NCBI GenBank assembly: GCA_024684065.1 | Contig: JAIKXO010000146.1 | Coordinates: 1-64,000 of the forward strand | Source: Lachnospiraceae bacterium | Lineage (GTDB): Bacteria > Bacillota_A > Clostridia > Lachnospirales > Lachnospiraceae | Direction: 5' to 3' | Length of the DNA: 64,000 nt | In this document: piece by piece, positions 33,507-42,330 of the stretch | How the letters are laid out: every line of letters begins with the position of its first letter | How positions within the stretch are numbered: the stretch's first letter is position 1 | Notes under the pieces: model-generated | The model's input: only the letters and a program-made list of their open reading frames with translations | The model's database searches: none | Told to the model about the DNA's origin: nothing | Program-made: the position numbers and the translations under genes

Positions 33507-35036
33507 ATGAAAAAGGCGATAGTTCCGATCTTTTTAATAGCGGTTCTGACCATCTTCGGCATTTATCTGGTGGCGAAGGAATATTCACGGCCGGGTACTC
33601 ATAATGATACCCCTGCCGCCGATGAAAATGAAGATCTGCCTGAGGAAAGCGATGAAACAGCTCCTGTGGGCAATAATTCAGGCATATCCGTGTTTGATGC
33701 GGTCCTTGCAGGCGCGGATTATGAGCTTAAGACACTGACCTTAAAAGATCCGGAGAGCGCAAAAACGGCAGAGCTTTCCTACGACGGAACAACTGAATTC
33801 TTTGACAGGTTCGGACAGAGCGTCACGGCAAAAGAGCTTTCGACAGGCGAGATCCTGTACGTGGGATATTCTGATGAAAGCGGCGTTATAAAGTATGCCG
33901 GGGTGAACGAAGATTATTTCTTTTTATCAGGGGTAGAGAAATTTTCGGTGGATGAAAAAAAGCATATATTTAACATCGGAGATACGCCATACAGGTATGC
34001 TGATGATGTTTTTATCTATTCCGATGAGGGAAAGGGGGAATGGATGGATCTGACCGACCTCGACACTCTTTCGGTCAGGGGTAAGGACAGGGATATATAT
34101 TCCATCGCGGTGGAGAAGGGCCACGGATATATAAGGATAATCAACGACAGTTATTTTGTGGGCGGCTGGATAGAGGTCGGAAAAGAGATCATCAGGCCGA
34201 TAACCGAGGACATGCTCCTTCCCGCCCCTGAGGGAGAATTTCATGTAAGGCTCACAAACAGGGGCTATGTCGGGGAAGAGGATCTGACGATATCGAGGAA
34301 CAGGGAGACCGTTTTAGATCTTGGGAAGATAGATATAGAAGAGGTTGCGATAGGCCATGTCGAGTTCAATATCGTACCGGATTTTGCCCAGCTGTTCATT
34401 GACGGAGAGATCACTGACTATGAGGAGAGGGTTCCTCTCGAATACGGGATCCACAGGATAAAGATAGAAGCCGCGGGTTATGAGCCTGTTACCACCAATA
34501 TTAAAATCGGCTCCGATTATGCCAATGTCGATATAACGCTTGATACAGATGATTCCGAAACGGCCCAGGCCGCGGGCACAGGCTCCCGGACGCCGGTAAG
34601 CACGGGCAATACTAAAGCGCCTGCTCAAAGCCAGGCCCTTAATGTATCGGGCACAGGGTCCGGCGCGGTTTCTCCCGGTTCTTCCGTAACGACGGGCAAT
34701 ACGGGATCCTCAAATAATACCGGTATTCTTAACAATGTAACGGATATTCTGAGTAATACGGGATCTTCGACCGATGTTACACAGTACATATATGATACCC
34801 TTATCAACAGTGTTGTATCCAATAACAAAAAGATCTTCATACAGGAGCCAAAGGGATGCGATGTATATCTCGACGGAAACTATATCGGTGTGGCTCCGGC
34901 GAGCACCAACAAGGTCACCGGCATGCACGTGGTCACGTTAAGCAGGAACGGATATGCCACCAAGAGCTATACCGTGAATATTGAAAATGACGGCAATGAC
35001 ATTACATTCTCCTTCAGTGAGCTGAATCCGGAATAG
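33507..35036 (+). CDS. PEGA-domain surface-associated protein
   Basis: A 509-residue protein with an N-terminal signal anchor (KKAIVPIFLIAVLTIFGIYL) and an acidic linker. Two PEGA domains are visible: about 285-345 (VEFNIVPDFAQLFIDG and GIHRIKIEAAGYEPVTTNI) and about 440-505 (KIFIQEPKGCDVYLDGNYIG and LSRNGYATKSY). A Gly/Thr/Ser-rich spacer separates them. The region 60-270 is beta-rich with no recognised family. PEGA domains are small beta folds found on exported proteins of bacteria, with unclear ligands. It starts 10 bp after the cca stop codon, so it may be cotranscribed with it. Confidence 0.78.
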   Translation: MKKAIVPIFLIAVLTIFGIYLVAKEYSRPGTHNDTPAADENEDLPEESDETAPVGNNSGISVFDAVLAGADYELKTLTLKDPESAKTAELSYDGTTEFFDRFGQSVTAKELSTGEILYVGYSDESGVIKYAGVNEDYFFLSGVEKFSVDEKKHIFNIGDTPYRYADDVFIYSDEGKGEWMDLTDLDTLSVRGKDRDIYSIAVEKGHGYIRIINDSYFVGGWIEVGKEIIRPITEDMLLPAPEGEFHVRLTNRGYVGEEDLTISRNRETVLDLGKIDIEEVAIGHVEFNIVPDFAQLFIDGEITDYEERVPLEYGIHRIKIEAAGYEPVTTNIKIGSDYANVDITLDTDDSETAQAAGTGSRTPVSTGNTKAPAQSQALNVSGTGSGAVSPGSSVTTGNTGSSNNTGILNNVTDILSNTGSSTDVTQYIYDTLINSVVSNNKKIFIQEPKGCDVYLDGNYIGVAPASTNKVTGMHVVTLSRNGYATKSYTVNIENDGNDITFSFSELNPE

Positions 35037-35074
35037 ACCGGTTTGATCGGTTTAAAAAAATTTTTAATCTGCGC

Positions 35075-35101
35075 GAAACCTCCGTTTAAATTTTGCGTCT
35101 A
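35075..35101 (+). promoter_or_regulatory. ECF-sigma-type promoter before the VWA gene
   Basis: GAAAC (35075-35079) and CGTC (35096-35099) are separated by 16 bp, which matches the general ECF promoter form (GAAAC-N16-CGTC) known from Bacillus sigma-W, M and V. It lies directly before a gene set that includes an ECF sigma factor, so autoregulation is likely. It overlaps the left arm of a large inverted repeat. Confidence 0.65.
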
Positions 35102-35157
35102 TATAGACAGAAGCGAATCAATCGTCAATATAGACGCAGAATTATATTAAACGGAGG
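35079..35157 (+). promoter_or_regulatory. Large inverted repeat that includes the Shine-Dalgarno of the VWA gene
   Basis: CCTCCGTTTAA (35079-35089) pairs with TTAAACGGAGG (35147-35157). After an internal loop, TGCGTCTATAT (35094-35104) pairs with ATATAGACGCA (35128-35138), and three more pairs follow toward a 15-nt loop. The last bases, GGAGG at 35153-35157, are the ribosome site of the ATG at 35166. A transcript starting upstream would bury it; one starting from the ECF promoter near 35108 would not contain the left arm. Confidence 0.8.
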
Positions 35158-35165
35158 ATTTTATT

Positions 35166-36908
35166 ATGAAGAAAAAAAACATTGCAGTACTCATTATCGG
35201 AACCATTATCATGACATCTTCGATCGGATGCAGATTGCTTATTCCCTTCGCAAACGGAAATGCGGCGGCAGCTCAGCCCTCTTATACAGAGACTGAAACC
35301 ACAGGTGATATGTCGTATGAAAATAAAAGCGCATATACAGAAGAAGCGTCATATGATTATGAAAGCGCATACTCAGCTGAAGAGGCCTATACCGCAGAAG
35401 ACGTATACGATGCCTTTTATGAAGAGCCCTACGCCGCTTACGGGTACAGTTACGGGGATACGGAGGCGTTTTGCCCCGGATATTACTGGCCTGTCCCTGA
35501 CCCCAATTCAGGGGAGAAATACAAAGAGATAAAGGAGAACGCTTTTACGGATGTTGTATCCTCCCCGCTTTCTACCTTCGGAGCGGACATAGATACCGCA
35601 AGCTATGCAAACTTAAGAAGAATGATAAACGACGGATATACCGCGAGGGATATTCCCGAAGGAGCTATACGGACCGAAGAGCTTGTTAACTATTTCGGCT
35701 ATGATTATAAAAAACCGGATAATGGTGATACGTTTGCGGTAAATTCATCGATCATAGACTGCCCGTGGAACAGAAAAACAAAGCTTGTCAATATCGGTAT
35801 AAAGGCAAAGGATGTGGTGAATATCGAGGATGTTCCGTCAAACATAGTGTTCCTTATCGATGTTTCAGGCTCAATGGAGGATTACGACAAACTGCCTCTT
35901 CTCCAGATGGGACTTAACATGCTCGTCGATGATCTTGATGAGAACGACAGGGTATCGATAGTCACCTATGCATCGTCATCAGACGTGGTGATCGCAGGCG
36001 TTCCCGGAGACGACCACCCGAAGATCAAAAGAGCGATAAACAGCCTTCTCGCATCCGGCTCGACAAACGGAGGCGAAGGGATCCTGACCGCATATAAGCT
36101 TGCGGAAAAGTATTTTATCAAGGATGGCAACAACCGGGTCATAATGGCCACGGATGGAGACCTGAACGTCGGAATTACCTCGGAAGACGAGCTTGAAAAG
36201 CTTATTTCGGATAAAAAAGAAGGCGGCGTGTTCCTCTCGGTGCTTGGTTTCGGAACGGGAAACTATAACGATTCGGCGCTTGAGACCCTTGCCGATAAGG
36301 GAAACGGCAACTACTCATATATCGACAGCCTTCCGGAAGCAAAGAAGGTACTTGTTGACGAGTTTAATTCAACTCTCTTTACGGTTGCAAAGGATGTGAA
36401 GTTCCAGGTGGAATTCAACCCCAGATATGTGTCCGAATACCGTCTGATCGGCTATGAAAACCGCCAGATGGCAGCCAGGGATTTTAACGATGACACAAAG
36501 GACGGCGGCGAGGTCGGAAGCGGGCATTCTATAACCGTAATGTACGAGATAAAACTTACCGACAGCGAAGCTGATGAAAATGAAGACATAGAGCTTCGCT
36601 ATCAGGATAAGGATCTTTCCGAAACGGGAAGGGAATCCGATGAATGGATGATGCTGTCAGTTCGTTACAAAGATCCCGATGAGGACAGGTCAGAGCTTCT
36701 GAGCTTTCCGATAAGTAAAGAAAGCTATACTAAAGCTCCGGATTGTGATACACTTTTTGCAGCATATGTTGCGGAGTGCGGCATGATCTTAAATAACAGC
36801 GAATACATCGGCGCTCTTGAACTGGATGATGTGTACAGGCAGTTGTCTGAGCTTGAGCTTAACGATGAATATAAAGAGGAGTTCTTACAGCTGATCAGAC
36901 AGCTTTGA
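35166..36908 (+). CDS. VWA-domain lipoprotein (YfbK-like)
   Basis: A 580-residue lipoprotein. The signal peptide ends in the lipobox SIGC, so Cys22 would be lipid-modified. A Tyr/Ala/Glu-rich stretch (about 32-110) is followed by a VWA_N-like region, with PLSTFGADIDTASYANLRRM at about 136-155. Next is the VWA domain (about 218-400) with the MIDAS sequence IVFLIDVSGSMEDY, and a YfbK-type C-terminal region. VWA domains bind metal and protein ligands; here it would face outward. The next two genes encode an ECF sigma factor and a membrane protein, spaced at 16 bp and by overlap. The three look like one signalling module, with the VWA protein as its surface or target part. Confidence 0.88.
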   Translation: MKKKNIAVLIIGTIIMTSSIGCRLLIPFANGNAAAAQPSYTETETTGDMSYENKSAYTEEASYDYESAYSAEEAYTAEDVYDAFYEEPYAAYGYSYGDTEAFCPGYYWPVPDPNSGEKYKEIKENAFTDVVSSPLSTFGADIDTASYANLRRMINDGYTARDIPEGAIRTEELVNYFGYDYKKPDNGDTFAVNSSIIDCPWNRKTKLVNIGIKAKDVVNIEDVPSNIVFLIDVSGSMEDYDKLPLLQMGLNMLVDDLDENDRVSIVTYASSSDVVIAGVPGDDHPKIKRAINSLLASGSTNGGEGILTAYKLAEKYFIKDGNNRVIMATDGDLNVGITSEDELEKLISDKKEGGVFLSVLGFGTGNYNDSALETLADKGNGNYSYIDSLPEAKKVLVDEFNSTLFTVAKDVKFQVEFNPRYVSEYRLIGYENRQMAARDFNDDTKDGGEVGSGHSITVMYEIKLTDSEADENEDIELRYQDKDLSETGRESDEWMMLSVRYKDPDEDRSELLSFPISKESYTKAPDCDTLFAAYVAECGMILNNSEYIGALELDDVYRQLSELELNDEYKEEFLQLIRQL

Positions 36909-36924
36909 TCCGCTGAAACAGGGA

Positions 36925-37482
36925 ATGCAGGATTACGAGATAGTTGACCTTTACTGGGCCAGGAGCGAAAGCGCGATAAAGGAAACCGATATAAAATACG
37001 GCGCCTATTGCAGGAAGATAGCAATGAACATCGTTGCAGATGATAAGGATTCTGAGGAATGCTTGAACGATACTTATCTTTCGGCCTGGAATTCCATGCC
37101 CGAAGAACGCCCTCAAAGGCTTGCTCCGTATCTTGCCGCGATCACCAGAAACCATGCGATCACTTTGTACCGGAAGATGCATTCACAAAAGCGCGGGGCT
37201 TTTAACGCAAGCCTCGCGCTTGATGAGCTTTCAGAGATTGCCGGTTCCGAATCCACCGAGGATAAAGCCGGCCTGTCCCTTCTTACGGGCTATATAAACA
37301 GCTTTCTCGCAGATCTTTCTTCCGAGCAGCGGATCGCTTTTGTAAGGCGCTACTTCTACGTTGATTCCTTAGAAGACATCGCAGCCTCGCTCTCAATGTC
37401 CGAATCCGGTGTAAAATCACTGCTCTTCAGATTACGGCAGAAATTGAAAACATACCTCATACAGGAGGGATATGAGCTGTGA
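36925..37482 (+). CDS. ECF-family RNA polymerase sigma factor
   Basis: A 185-residue alternative sigma factor. Region 2 is visible in YCRKIAMNIVADDKDSEEC and LNDTYLSAWNSMPEERPQ (about 29-70). Region 4 carries the DNA-binding helix-turn-helix, in LSSEQRIAFVRRYFYVDSLE and DIAASLSMSESGVKSLLFRL (about 135-175). No other domain is present, as expected for the ECF group. It starts 16 bp after the VWA gene and overlaps the next gene by 4 bp (GTGA). The adjacent membrane protein is the likely anti-sigma factor. The promoter at 35075-35101 fits this class of sigma factor. Confidence 0.92.
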   Translation: MQDYEIVDLYWARSESAIKETDIKYGAYCRKIAMNIVADDKDSEECLNDTYLSAWNSMPEERPQRLAPYLAAITRNHAITLYRKMHSQKRGAFNASLALDELSEIAGSESTEDKAGLSLLTGYINSFLADLSSEQRIAFVRRYFYVDSLEDIAASLSMSESGVKSLLFRLRQKLKTYLIQEGYEL

Positions 37483-38558
37483 ACGTTAACGATCTGATGG
37501 ACGCCCTTTCGGGGCTTGATCCGAAATACATAGAAGAAGCGGCTTTTGAACTTCGTGATAAATCTGCTCATGGGGAAGATGCTATCGGGCTGCATGCAGA
37601 GCCTGCCATAAAGGAAGATGCTGCCCCGGCATTTACTGAGCCTGCCCTTAATGAAGACGTTACTCCGGGGCATAGTGAGCCTGTGCTTAAAGAAAATGCC
37701 AACCTGATGCATAGTGAGCCCGGCAGAAAAGAAAACACCCAGAAGAAAAAATTTAAGAAGATCATTTATATAGCTTTTCCGTCCGTAGCCGCGGTGCTTC
37801 TTATAATGGCGTTAGTCTTCCCTGTCATGATGCGTATGTCAAAGAGTTCAGGTACTTCTGCTCCATCAGATTATGCAGCCTATGAAGCCGCCGATGCCGC
37901 TTACGAAGCGGAGAGCAGTGTCGTTCCTGATGTGGATACAGAATCGGGATATAAGGCCGAAAACTATGAGGCGGCAGGTGAAGCCGCCGCTCCGGCTTAC
38001 GAGGCCGCCGATGCGGCACCGTCCGATTCCGAAGCCGCTGTCTCTCTGGCGCCGTCCGATCCCGAAGCCGCTGCCTCTCTGGCACCGTCCGATTCCGCTC
38101 CCATACAGGCACCGTCCGATACGGATGCTGCCGCTTATGGGGCCGAAGAATATGCCGCCGCTGAAGAAGCCACTGGAGCCGCCACTGAAGAAGCCGCTGA
38201 AACGGTCTTTGAAGAAGCCGCTGAAACCGCATATGATGCTGCTGAAACGATGCCTGAAGAAGCCGATACATCCGGCGAAAAAATTACGGGATATACGCCT
38301 GATCTTGAAAAAGCCTCCTATAGCGGCGGAATACTTACTATAGAAATAAAAGGAACGCTTCCGGATGATTTTATGGACTGGGAATACAGTATCACGGGAG
38401 CGGATAAAAGCGGTCATGAAAAAACCTATGATAGCGGAACAATGAAGGATATAGCCACTGAAACGGATCCGCTTACATTGGATATCTCCGGTCTTAAACT
38501 GCCCAAAGGCAGATATCTCATAAAAATCGCGGAGGATACTGTCGGATTTACTGTTTAA
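37479..38558 (+). CDS. Membrane protein, probable anti-sigma factor, with low-complexity segments
   Basis: A 359-residue protein with one membrane helix (IIYIAFPSVAAVLLIMALVF, about residues 90-112). The cytoplasmic N-terminal part starts MNVNDLMDALSGLDPKYIEE and carries three or four imperfect repeats of about 13 residues built on 'EP-x-x-K/N-E'. After the helix lies a long Ala/Glu/Ser/Pro-rich stretch (about 120-265) with repeated APSD-EAA units, then a C-terminal beta-like domain of about 95 residues. GTG start at 37479 is coupled to the sigma gene. The order sigma, then membrane protein, is typical of ECF/anti-sigma pairs; no zinc-binding anti-sigma motif is seen. Function as an anti-sigma factor is inferred from position. 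Confidence 0.65.
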   Translation: MNVNDLMDALSGLDPKYIEEAAFELRDKSAHGEDAIGLHAEPAIKEDAAPAFTEPALNEDVTPGHSEPVLKENANLMHSEPGRKENTQKKKFKKIIYIAFPSVAAVLLIMALVFPVMMRMSKSSGTSAPSDYAAYEAADAAYEAESSVVPDVDTESGYKAENYEAAGEAAAPAYEAADAAPSDSEAAVSLAPSDPEAAASLAPSDSAPIQAPSDTDAAAYGAEEYAAAEEATGAATEEAAETVFEEAAETAYDAAETMPEEADTSGEKITGYTPDLEKASYSGGILTIEIKGTLPDDFMDWEYSITGADKSGHEKTYDSGTMKDIATETDPLTLDISGLKLPKGRYLIKIAEDTVGFTV

Positions 38559-38580
38559 ACAGGCACAGGGATAAAGGAAA

Positions 38581-38607
38581 AAGAGGGTGCAGGCAGCCCT
38601 CTTTTTT
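38581..38607 (+). terminator. Intrinsic terminator after the anti-sigma-like gene
   Basis: AAGAGGG (38581-38587) pairs with CCCTCTT (38597-38603), followed by further T to 38607. It closes the VWA-sigma operon. Confidence 0.9.
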
Positions 38608-38624
38608 GCTATAATCATCTGATA

Positions 38625-40475
38625 ATGAAGAGATTATTTAAAAATAAGGAAAACAGAATAGTCTTTTTTATTTCTCTGTTTACCCTGATAGCCGCATGTG
38701 CCCCTTTATTTACAAGGTTTTGCATTAACGGACACGATCTGGAATACCATCTCTTGAGGATAGAAAGCCTTAAGGAAGGGATTCTTGCGGGGCGTCCCTT
38801 TTTAAAGGTTAACATGCTGTTTTTCGGAGGAGCAGGATATGCAAGCTCCATGTTTTATCCTGATTTCCTCCTTTACTTTCCCGCGATCCTCAGGGCTCTT
38901 GGAGTATCCATCAATTTAAGCTATCATGCTTTTGTTGCTTTTTGCATAATTCTCTGTTATATTTCAGCATATCTGTGCACAGAAGGGATCACCGGATCAA
39001 AATACGCAGGGGTGGTCACGGGGGTTCTTATAACCCTGTGCAATTACCATATTGAGGATATCTATGTCCGCTCGGCGGTGGGGGAGTATACGGCTTTTAT
39101 TTTTGTTCCGGTTGTTATTTACGGAATATTCGATCTGCTTTACAGGGAGTTTAAAAAGCCGTATGTTCTTGGAATAGGGTTTTCGGGTCTTCTTCTTTGT
39201 CATACCGGAACCTTTATCCTGTGTCTTGCCGCAGCATTGTTCTTTTTTTTGATAAAGTCCGGGATTTTCATTAAAAGACCGGGATTGCTGCTTAAGCTTT
39301 TTGCGACGGCTGTTCTGACCGCGGGAGTGACCTGTTTTTACTGGCTTCCGGTACTGGAACAGTTTTTTTCCGCACGGTTTATGGTAAGTGTTCCGTGGAT
39401 CGATCCGGCAGATGAGACGGTGACGTTTGCAAAGCTTTTTTATTCGGAATTTCCTTCCATAGGGCCGGGTCTTATATTAATATATGCATTAAGGATATTT
39501 TTGAAAAAACAACAGGTTTCCGATCCTGCTACAAAAGAGGCCGGAAGCGATAAACCCGTATCCGTCAGGGAAGCCGTTTTTAATAAGGATCTTTTGAGCT
39601 TTGCCGATCTGCTCTGCCTTTTCGCAGTCATATCGGCGCTTTCCGCGACGGGATTATTCCCGTGGAACAGGCTCGGAAAATATCTGGTTTTCCTCCAGTT
39701 TCCATGGAGGCTTTTCATCGTAAGCTCCGTATTTTTTGCCATGGCAGACGGTATCCTCATATTCTGCCTGGCATCGGGGACAGGATCGTATTTTGACGTT
39801 CTGCTGCGGGATCTTAAGAGCGGGTCCGGGATAAGCGGCGGGAAAGCGCTGCAAAGGGAGAATAATGCCGGTGAGGTTATTAATGCTGTCCGGAATACAG
39901 ATAATGAAAACCGCTCAGGGCAAACCGGGCAGGAGGTTTCGGGAAAGCTTGCGGCAGCAGTATTCATTATTTTTGCCTTATCCGCTTTTTCCGTTATGGA
40001 GAAAAACGATCAGGGCTATTATGATTACAGCGACGACTATTACAGCTATGTTCCCTATACCGCAAATGTCATTGCCGGGGAGTGGCTCCCGGTCACCGTT
40101 TCCGAACCTGAAGCCATAGTGGGCTTAAGCGGGCATGCGGAAAATGACAGAGGGGAAGAGGTAAGGTTTGACAGGAAGAAAAACGAAATAGAGTTTGATC
40201 TTGATAACGCCTGTCAATATGTGGATGTGCCTTTTATATATTATGAGGGGTATGAGGCGGTAAAGGACGACGGGACCGTCCTTATGACAGACGGCAGAGG
40301 AAATAACGGGTTTGTGCGGGTATATTGCGCCGGTACCGGATCCGGGTCCGTTACGGTAAGGTATGCAGGAACCGGGCTTCAGATGCTGTCTTATGCCGTT
40401 TCCGGTATAAGTGCTGTTGTTGTTCTGTTATGCGTTCTTTTTATTAAGAAGAAAGCCGGAAGAACAAAAGAATAA
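38625..40475 (+). CDS. Large membrane protein, PTPS-related/GT-C-like glycosyltransferase
   Basis: A 616-residue protein with about ten hydrophobic helices. The segment NGHDLEYHLLRIESLKEGIL near residue 33 matches the '6-pyruvoyl-tetrahydropterin synthase-related' membrane family (GHD..YHL.RIEG), which is related in layout to GT-C glycosyltransferases with an acidic motif in the first outer loop. A C-terminal extracytoplasmic beta region precedes a last helix. No Shine-Dalgarno is visible before the ATG, which lies 17 bp after a terminator and nine bases after a TATAAT at 38610-38615. The substrate is unknown. A related kind of membrane protein begins at 63117. Confidence 0.75.
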   Translation: MKRLFKNKENRIVFFISLFTLIAACAPLFTRFCINGHDLEYHLLRIESLKEGILAGRPFLKVNMLFFGGAGYASSMFYPDFLLYFPAILRALGVSINLSYHAFVAFCIILCYISAYLCTEGITGSKYAGVVTGVLITLCNYHIEDIYVRSAVGEYTAFIFVPVVIYGIFDLLYREFKKPYVLGIGFSGLLLCHTGTFILCLAAALFFFLIKSGIFIKRPGLLLKLFATAVLTAGVTCFYWLPVLEQFFSARFMVSVPWIDPADETVTFAKLFYSEFPSIGPGLILIYALRIFLKKQQVSDPATKEAGSDKPVSVREAVFNKDLLSFADLLCLFAVISALSATGLFPWNRLGKYLVFLQFPWRLFIVSSVFFAMADGILIFCLASGTGSYFDVLLRDLKSGSGISGGKALQRENNAGEVINAVRNTDNENRSGQTGQEVSGKLAAAVFIIFALSAFSVMEKNDQGYYDYSDDYYSYVPYTANVIAGEWLPVTVSEPEAIVGLSGHAENDRGEEVRFDRKKNEIEFDLDNACQYVDVPFIYYEGYEAVKDDGTVLMTDGRGNNGFVRVYCAGTGSGSVTVRYAGTGLQMLSYAVSGISAVVVLLCVLFIKKKAGRTKE

Positions 40476-40613
40476 CAATGACTGCGTTTAATTGGTTTTT
40501 TGATATCCGCAGTATGCCGATAATTCGGGTTTTGATATATTGGTCATTCGATTCGGTAAGTGCGTGTAGTTCGGGTTTACGGGTATGGATCATTCAGGCT
40601 TTGAGGAAGCAGA

Positions 40614-42221
40614 ATGAAAAAAGGTTGTATACAGAACAAAGTAATTATAAAGGCCCCGGCTGTTTTTGTGGTTTTCCTGATCTTTCCGGTTTTATTTACA
40701 CTTACGGGCTGCAGGGATAAGGGCGGACAGGTATCGGAAGCGGATCCCGTAAAAAGCAGGGATGAGATGCTTTCCGACATAGAAAGCACGTTGCTTGGAT
40801 ATAATGAAGAACAGGAGCCCGAACCGGAAGAAAGCGTCCCGGAGCTTTCTGTCGTATTGAATAATACGGGCTACGAACAGAAAAGTGATAAGGAGCTGGT
40901 GCTTATAGTATCGGTATCGGGTGAAGATATCCAAAATGAAGAGGCTTCGTTTTCAGTGTTTGATAAAAAATCTCCCGACTATCCGGTTTTTTCCGGAGAT
41001 CTCCATGTGATTGACGGGATATCATTCTCTTCGGGGCATGCGCCTGAAGCCGGAAAAGAAACCCATCCTGACGATGATGAAACAGAAAATTATGAAAGCG
41101 TTAAATACTTCTGCGGGGATTTCAGCGGGTTTTTTAAAGAGGGCGAATATTTTATAACATGTTACTATGGGGACTGTTCATGTGAAAGCAATAGCTTTAA
41201 AATAGAAAAGAACCATTACCGGACGCTCATCGCAATGCAGTCGCTTCTTGCTTCAAAGGAAGAGAGTCCTTACGATTTCATGCGGATAGCGGATCTGCTT
41301 CTTGAATATGAGTTTTTTGACAAAGAACTTACCGGAGAAGGTCAGGAAAATTTTGTTCCGGTTTCCCTGGATACAGCCCGGATCCTGACTGAAAAGCTCT
41401 GTGAGTATGTGGATAATGCAAAAGAATCAGGAGAAGAGGCAATATCGGGGTCTGCTGATAATTATCGTCTGGCCGCGATCCTTTCAAAGCTTTCTGCCTG
41501 CTATTCAGGGACAGATTGGGAGGCTTCAAAGGGATGGAAAAAAAGGGCTGTAGCATTATTTAAAACAGCGGAAGGGGAGTACCGCGAAGAGCTGGCTGCA
41601 AAGGAAGAGGAGCAAAGCCTTAAAGAGAGCACTGACCGGGGACCGGAAGATCAGGCCGCAGATTCTTCAGAGGATATTTCAGATATTTCGGAGGATGAAA
41701 ACCATTTCGGTGAAGAAGAGCTTTATATCTCAAGAAGCGCAAGGTATTGGGCGGCGGCAGAGCTGTATGATCTGACGGGAGAAAAGGGCTACAGAAGAAT
41801 AGCCGAAGAGGAGGCCTCAGAAGAGATCCCTTCAGGGTTTTCCGACAGGATGACCGGAGATCTTGGAAGCATAGCCTATCTGACCTGCGGTAAAAAAACG
41901 GACAGGGCTTTGAGCGACAGGCTTATGGAATCGATCTATAAGAGGGCTGTGGAAGCGTCGGAGATTAAGGCGGAAGAACGGTTGTCTGCTTACGATGAGG
42001 AAGAGACAAAAGCTTATATACAGAAGGAGCTTGAGACAGCAAGGCTGTGCATGTTTGCTAACCTTGCAAGCCAGAGTACTCAGTTTGTGAAACGAACGGA
42101 AAAAGCGGTTGATTATCTGTACGGATTAAATCCGGAAGGAAAAGCTTTTGCGCAGGAAAATAAAGATATGCCGGTTTTCTTTGTATTAAGCGGGCTTGCA
42201 AATTCTTATATCGCGCAGTGA
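40614..42221 (+). CDS. Lipoprotein with cellulase-type Ig domain and degenerate GH9-like region
   Basis: A 535-residue exported protein. The signal (KAPAVFVVFLIFPVLFTLTGC) ends in lipobox LTGC. Residues about 75-190 resemble the N-terminal Ig-like domain of family 9 glycoside hydrolases: PELSVVLNNTGYEQKSDKEL, then FSVFDK, FSGDL, GDFSGFFKEGEYFI and SNSFKI. The helical remainder contains SARYWAAAELYDLTGEKGYR, the 'WAAAELY-TGD-Y' phrase of the GH9 barrel. The DAGD motif carrying the GH9 catalytic aspartates is not found, so it is probably not a working cellulase. An acidic insert (about 335-365) is disordered. TGAGGAAG precedes the ATG. The gap 40476-40613 shows nothing clear. Confidence 0.6.
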   Translation: MKKGCIQNKVIIKAPAVFVVFLIFPVLFTLTGCRDKGGQVSEADPVKSRDEMLSDIESTLLGYNEEQEPEPEESVPELSVVLNNTGYEQKSDKELVLIVSVSGEDIQNEEASFSVFDKKSPDYPVFSGDLHVIDGISFSSGHAPEAGKETHPDDDETENYESVKYFCGDFSGFFKEGEYFITCYYGDCSCESNSFKIEKNHYRTLIAMQSLLASKEESPYDFMRIADLLLEYEFFDKELTGEGQENFVPVSLDTARILTEKLCEYVDNAKESGEEAISGSADNYRLAAILSKLSACYSGTDWEASKGWKKRAVALFKTAEGEYREELAAKEEEQSLKESTDRGPEDQAADSSEDISDISEDENHFGEEELYISRSARYWAAAELYDLTGEKGYRRIAEEEASEEIPSGFSDRMTGDLGSIAYLTCGKKTDRALSDRLMESIYKRAVEASEIKAEERLSAYDEEETKAYIQKELETARLCMFANLASQSTQFVKRTEKAVDYLYGLNPEGKAFAQENKDMPVFFVLSGLANSYIAQ

Positions 42222-42330
42222 AACCGTTGTCAGGCCGTATCCTGTAAGACGGGTTTAAAGATCAATCCGGAGGCGTATCTGGCAGAGCAGCGGATATTAA
42301 CCATATATTATAATTATTAAAGGGGGCATT

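Noticed and set aside
37825..38618. Several long open frames on both strands in the Ala/Glu-rich part of the anti-sigma-like gene
   Set aside because: Few stop codons arise because of the GC-rich repeats; the products are Arg/Pro/His- or Gly/Phe-rich, and only the frame coupled to the sigma gene has a proper start.
40478..40720. 80-residue open frame overlapping the start of the GH9-like lipoprotein
   Set aside because: No ribosome site and no protein-like features; the overlapping lipoprotein frame has signal peptide and ribosome site.
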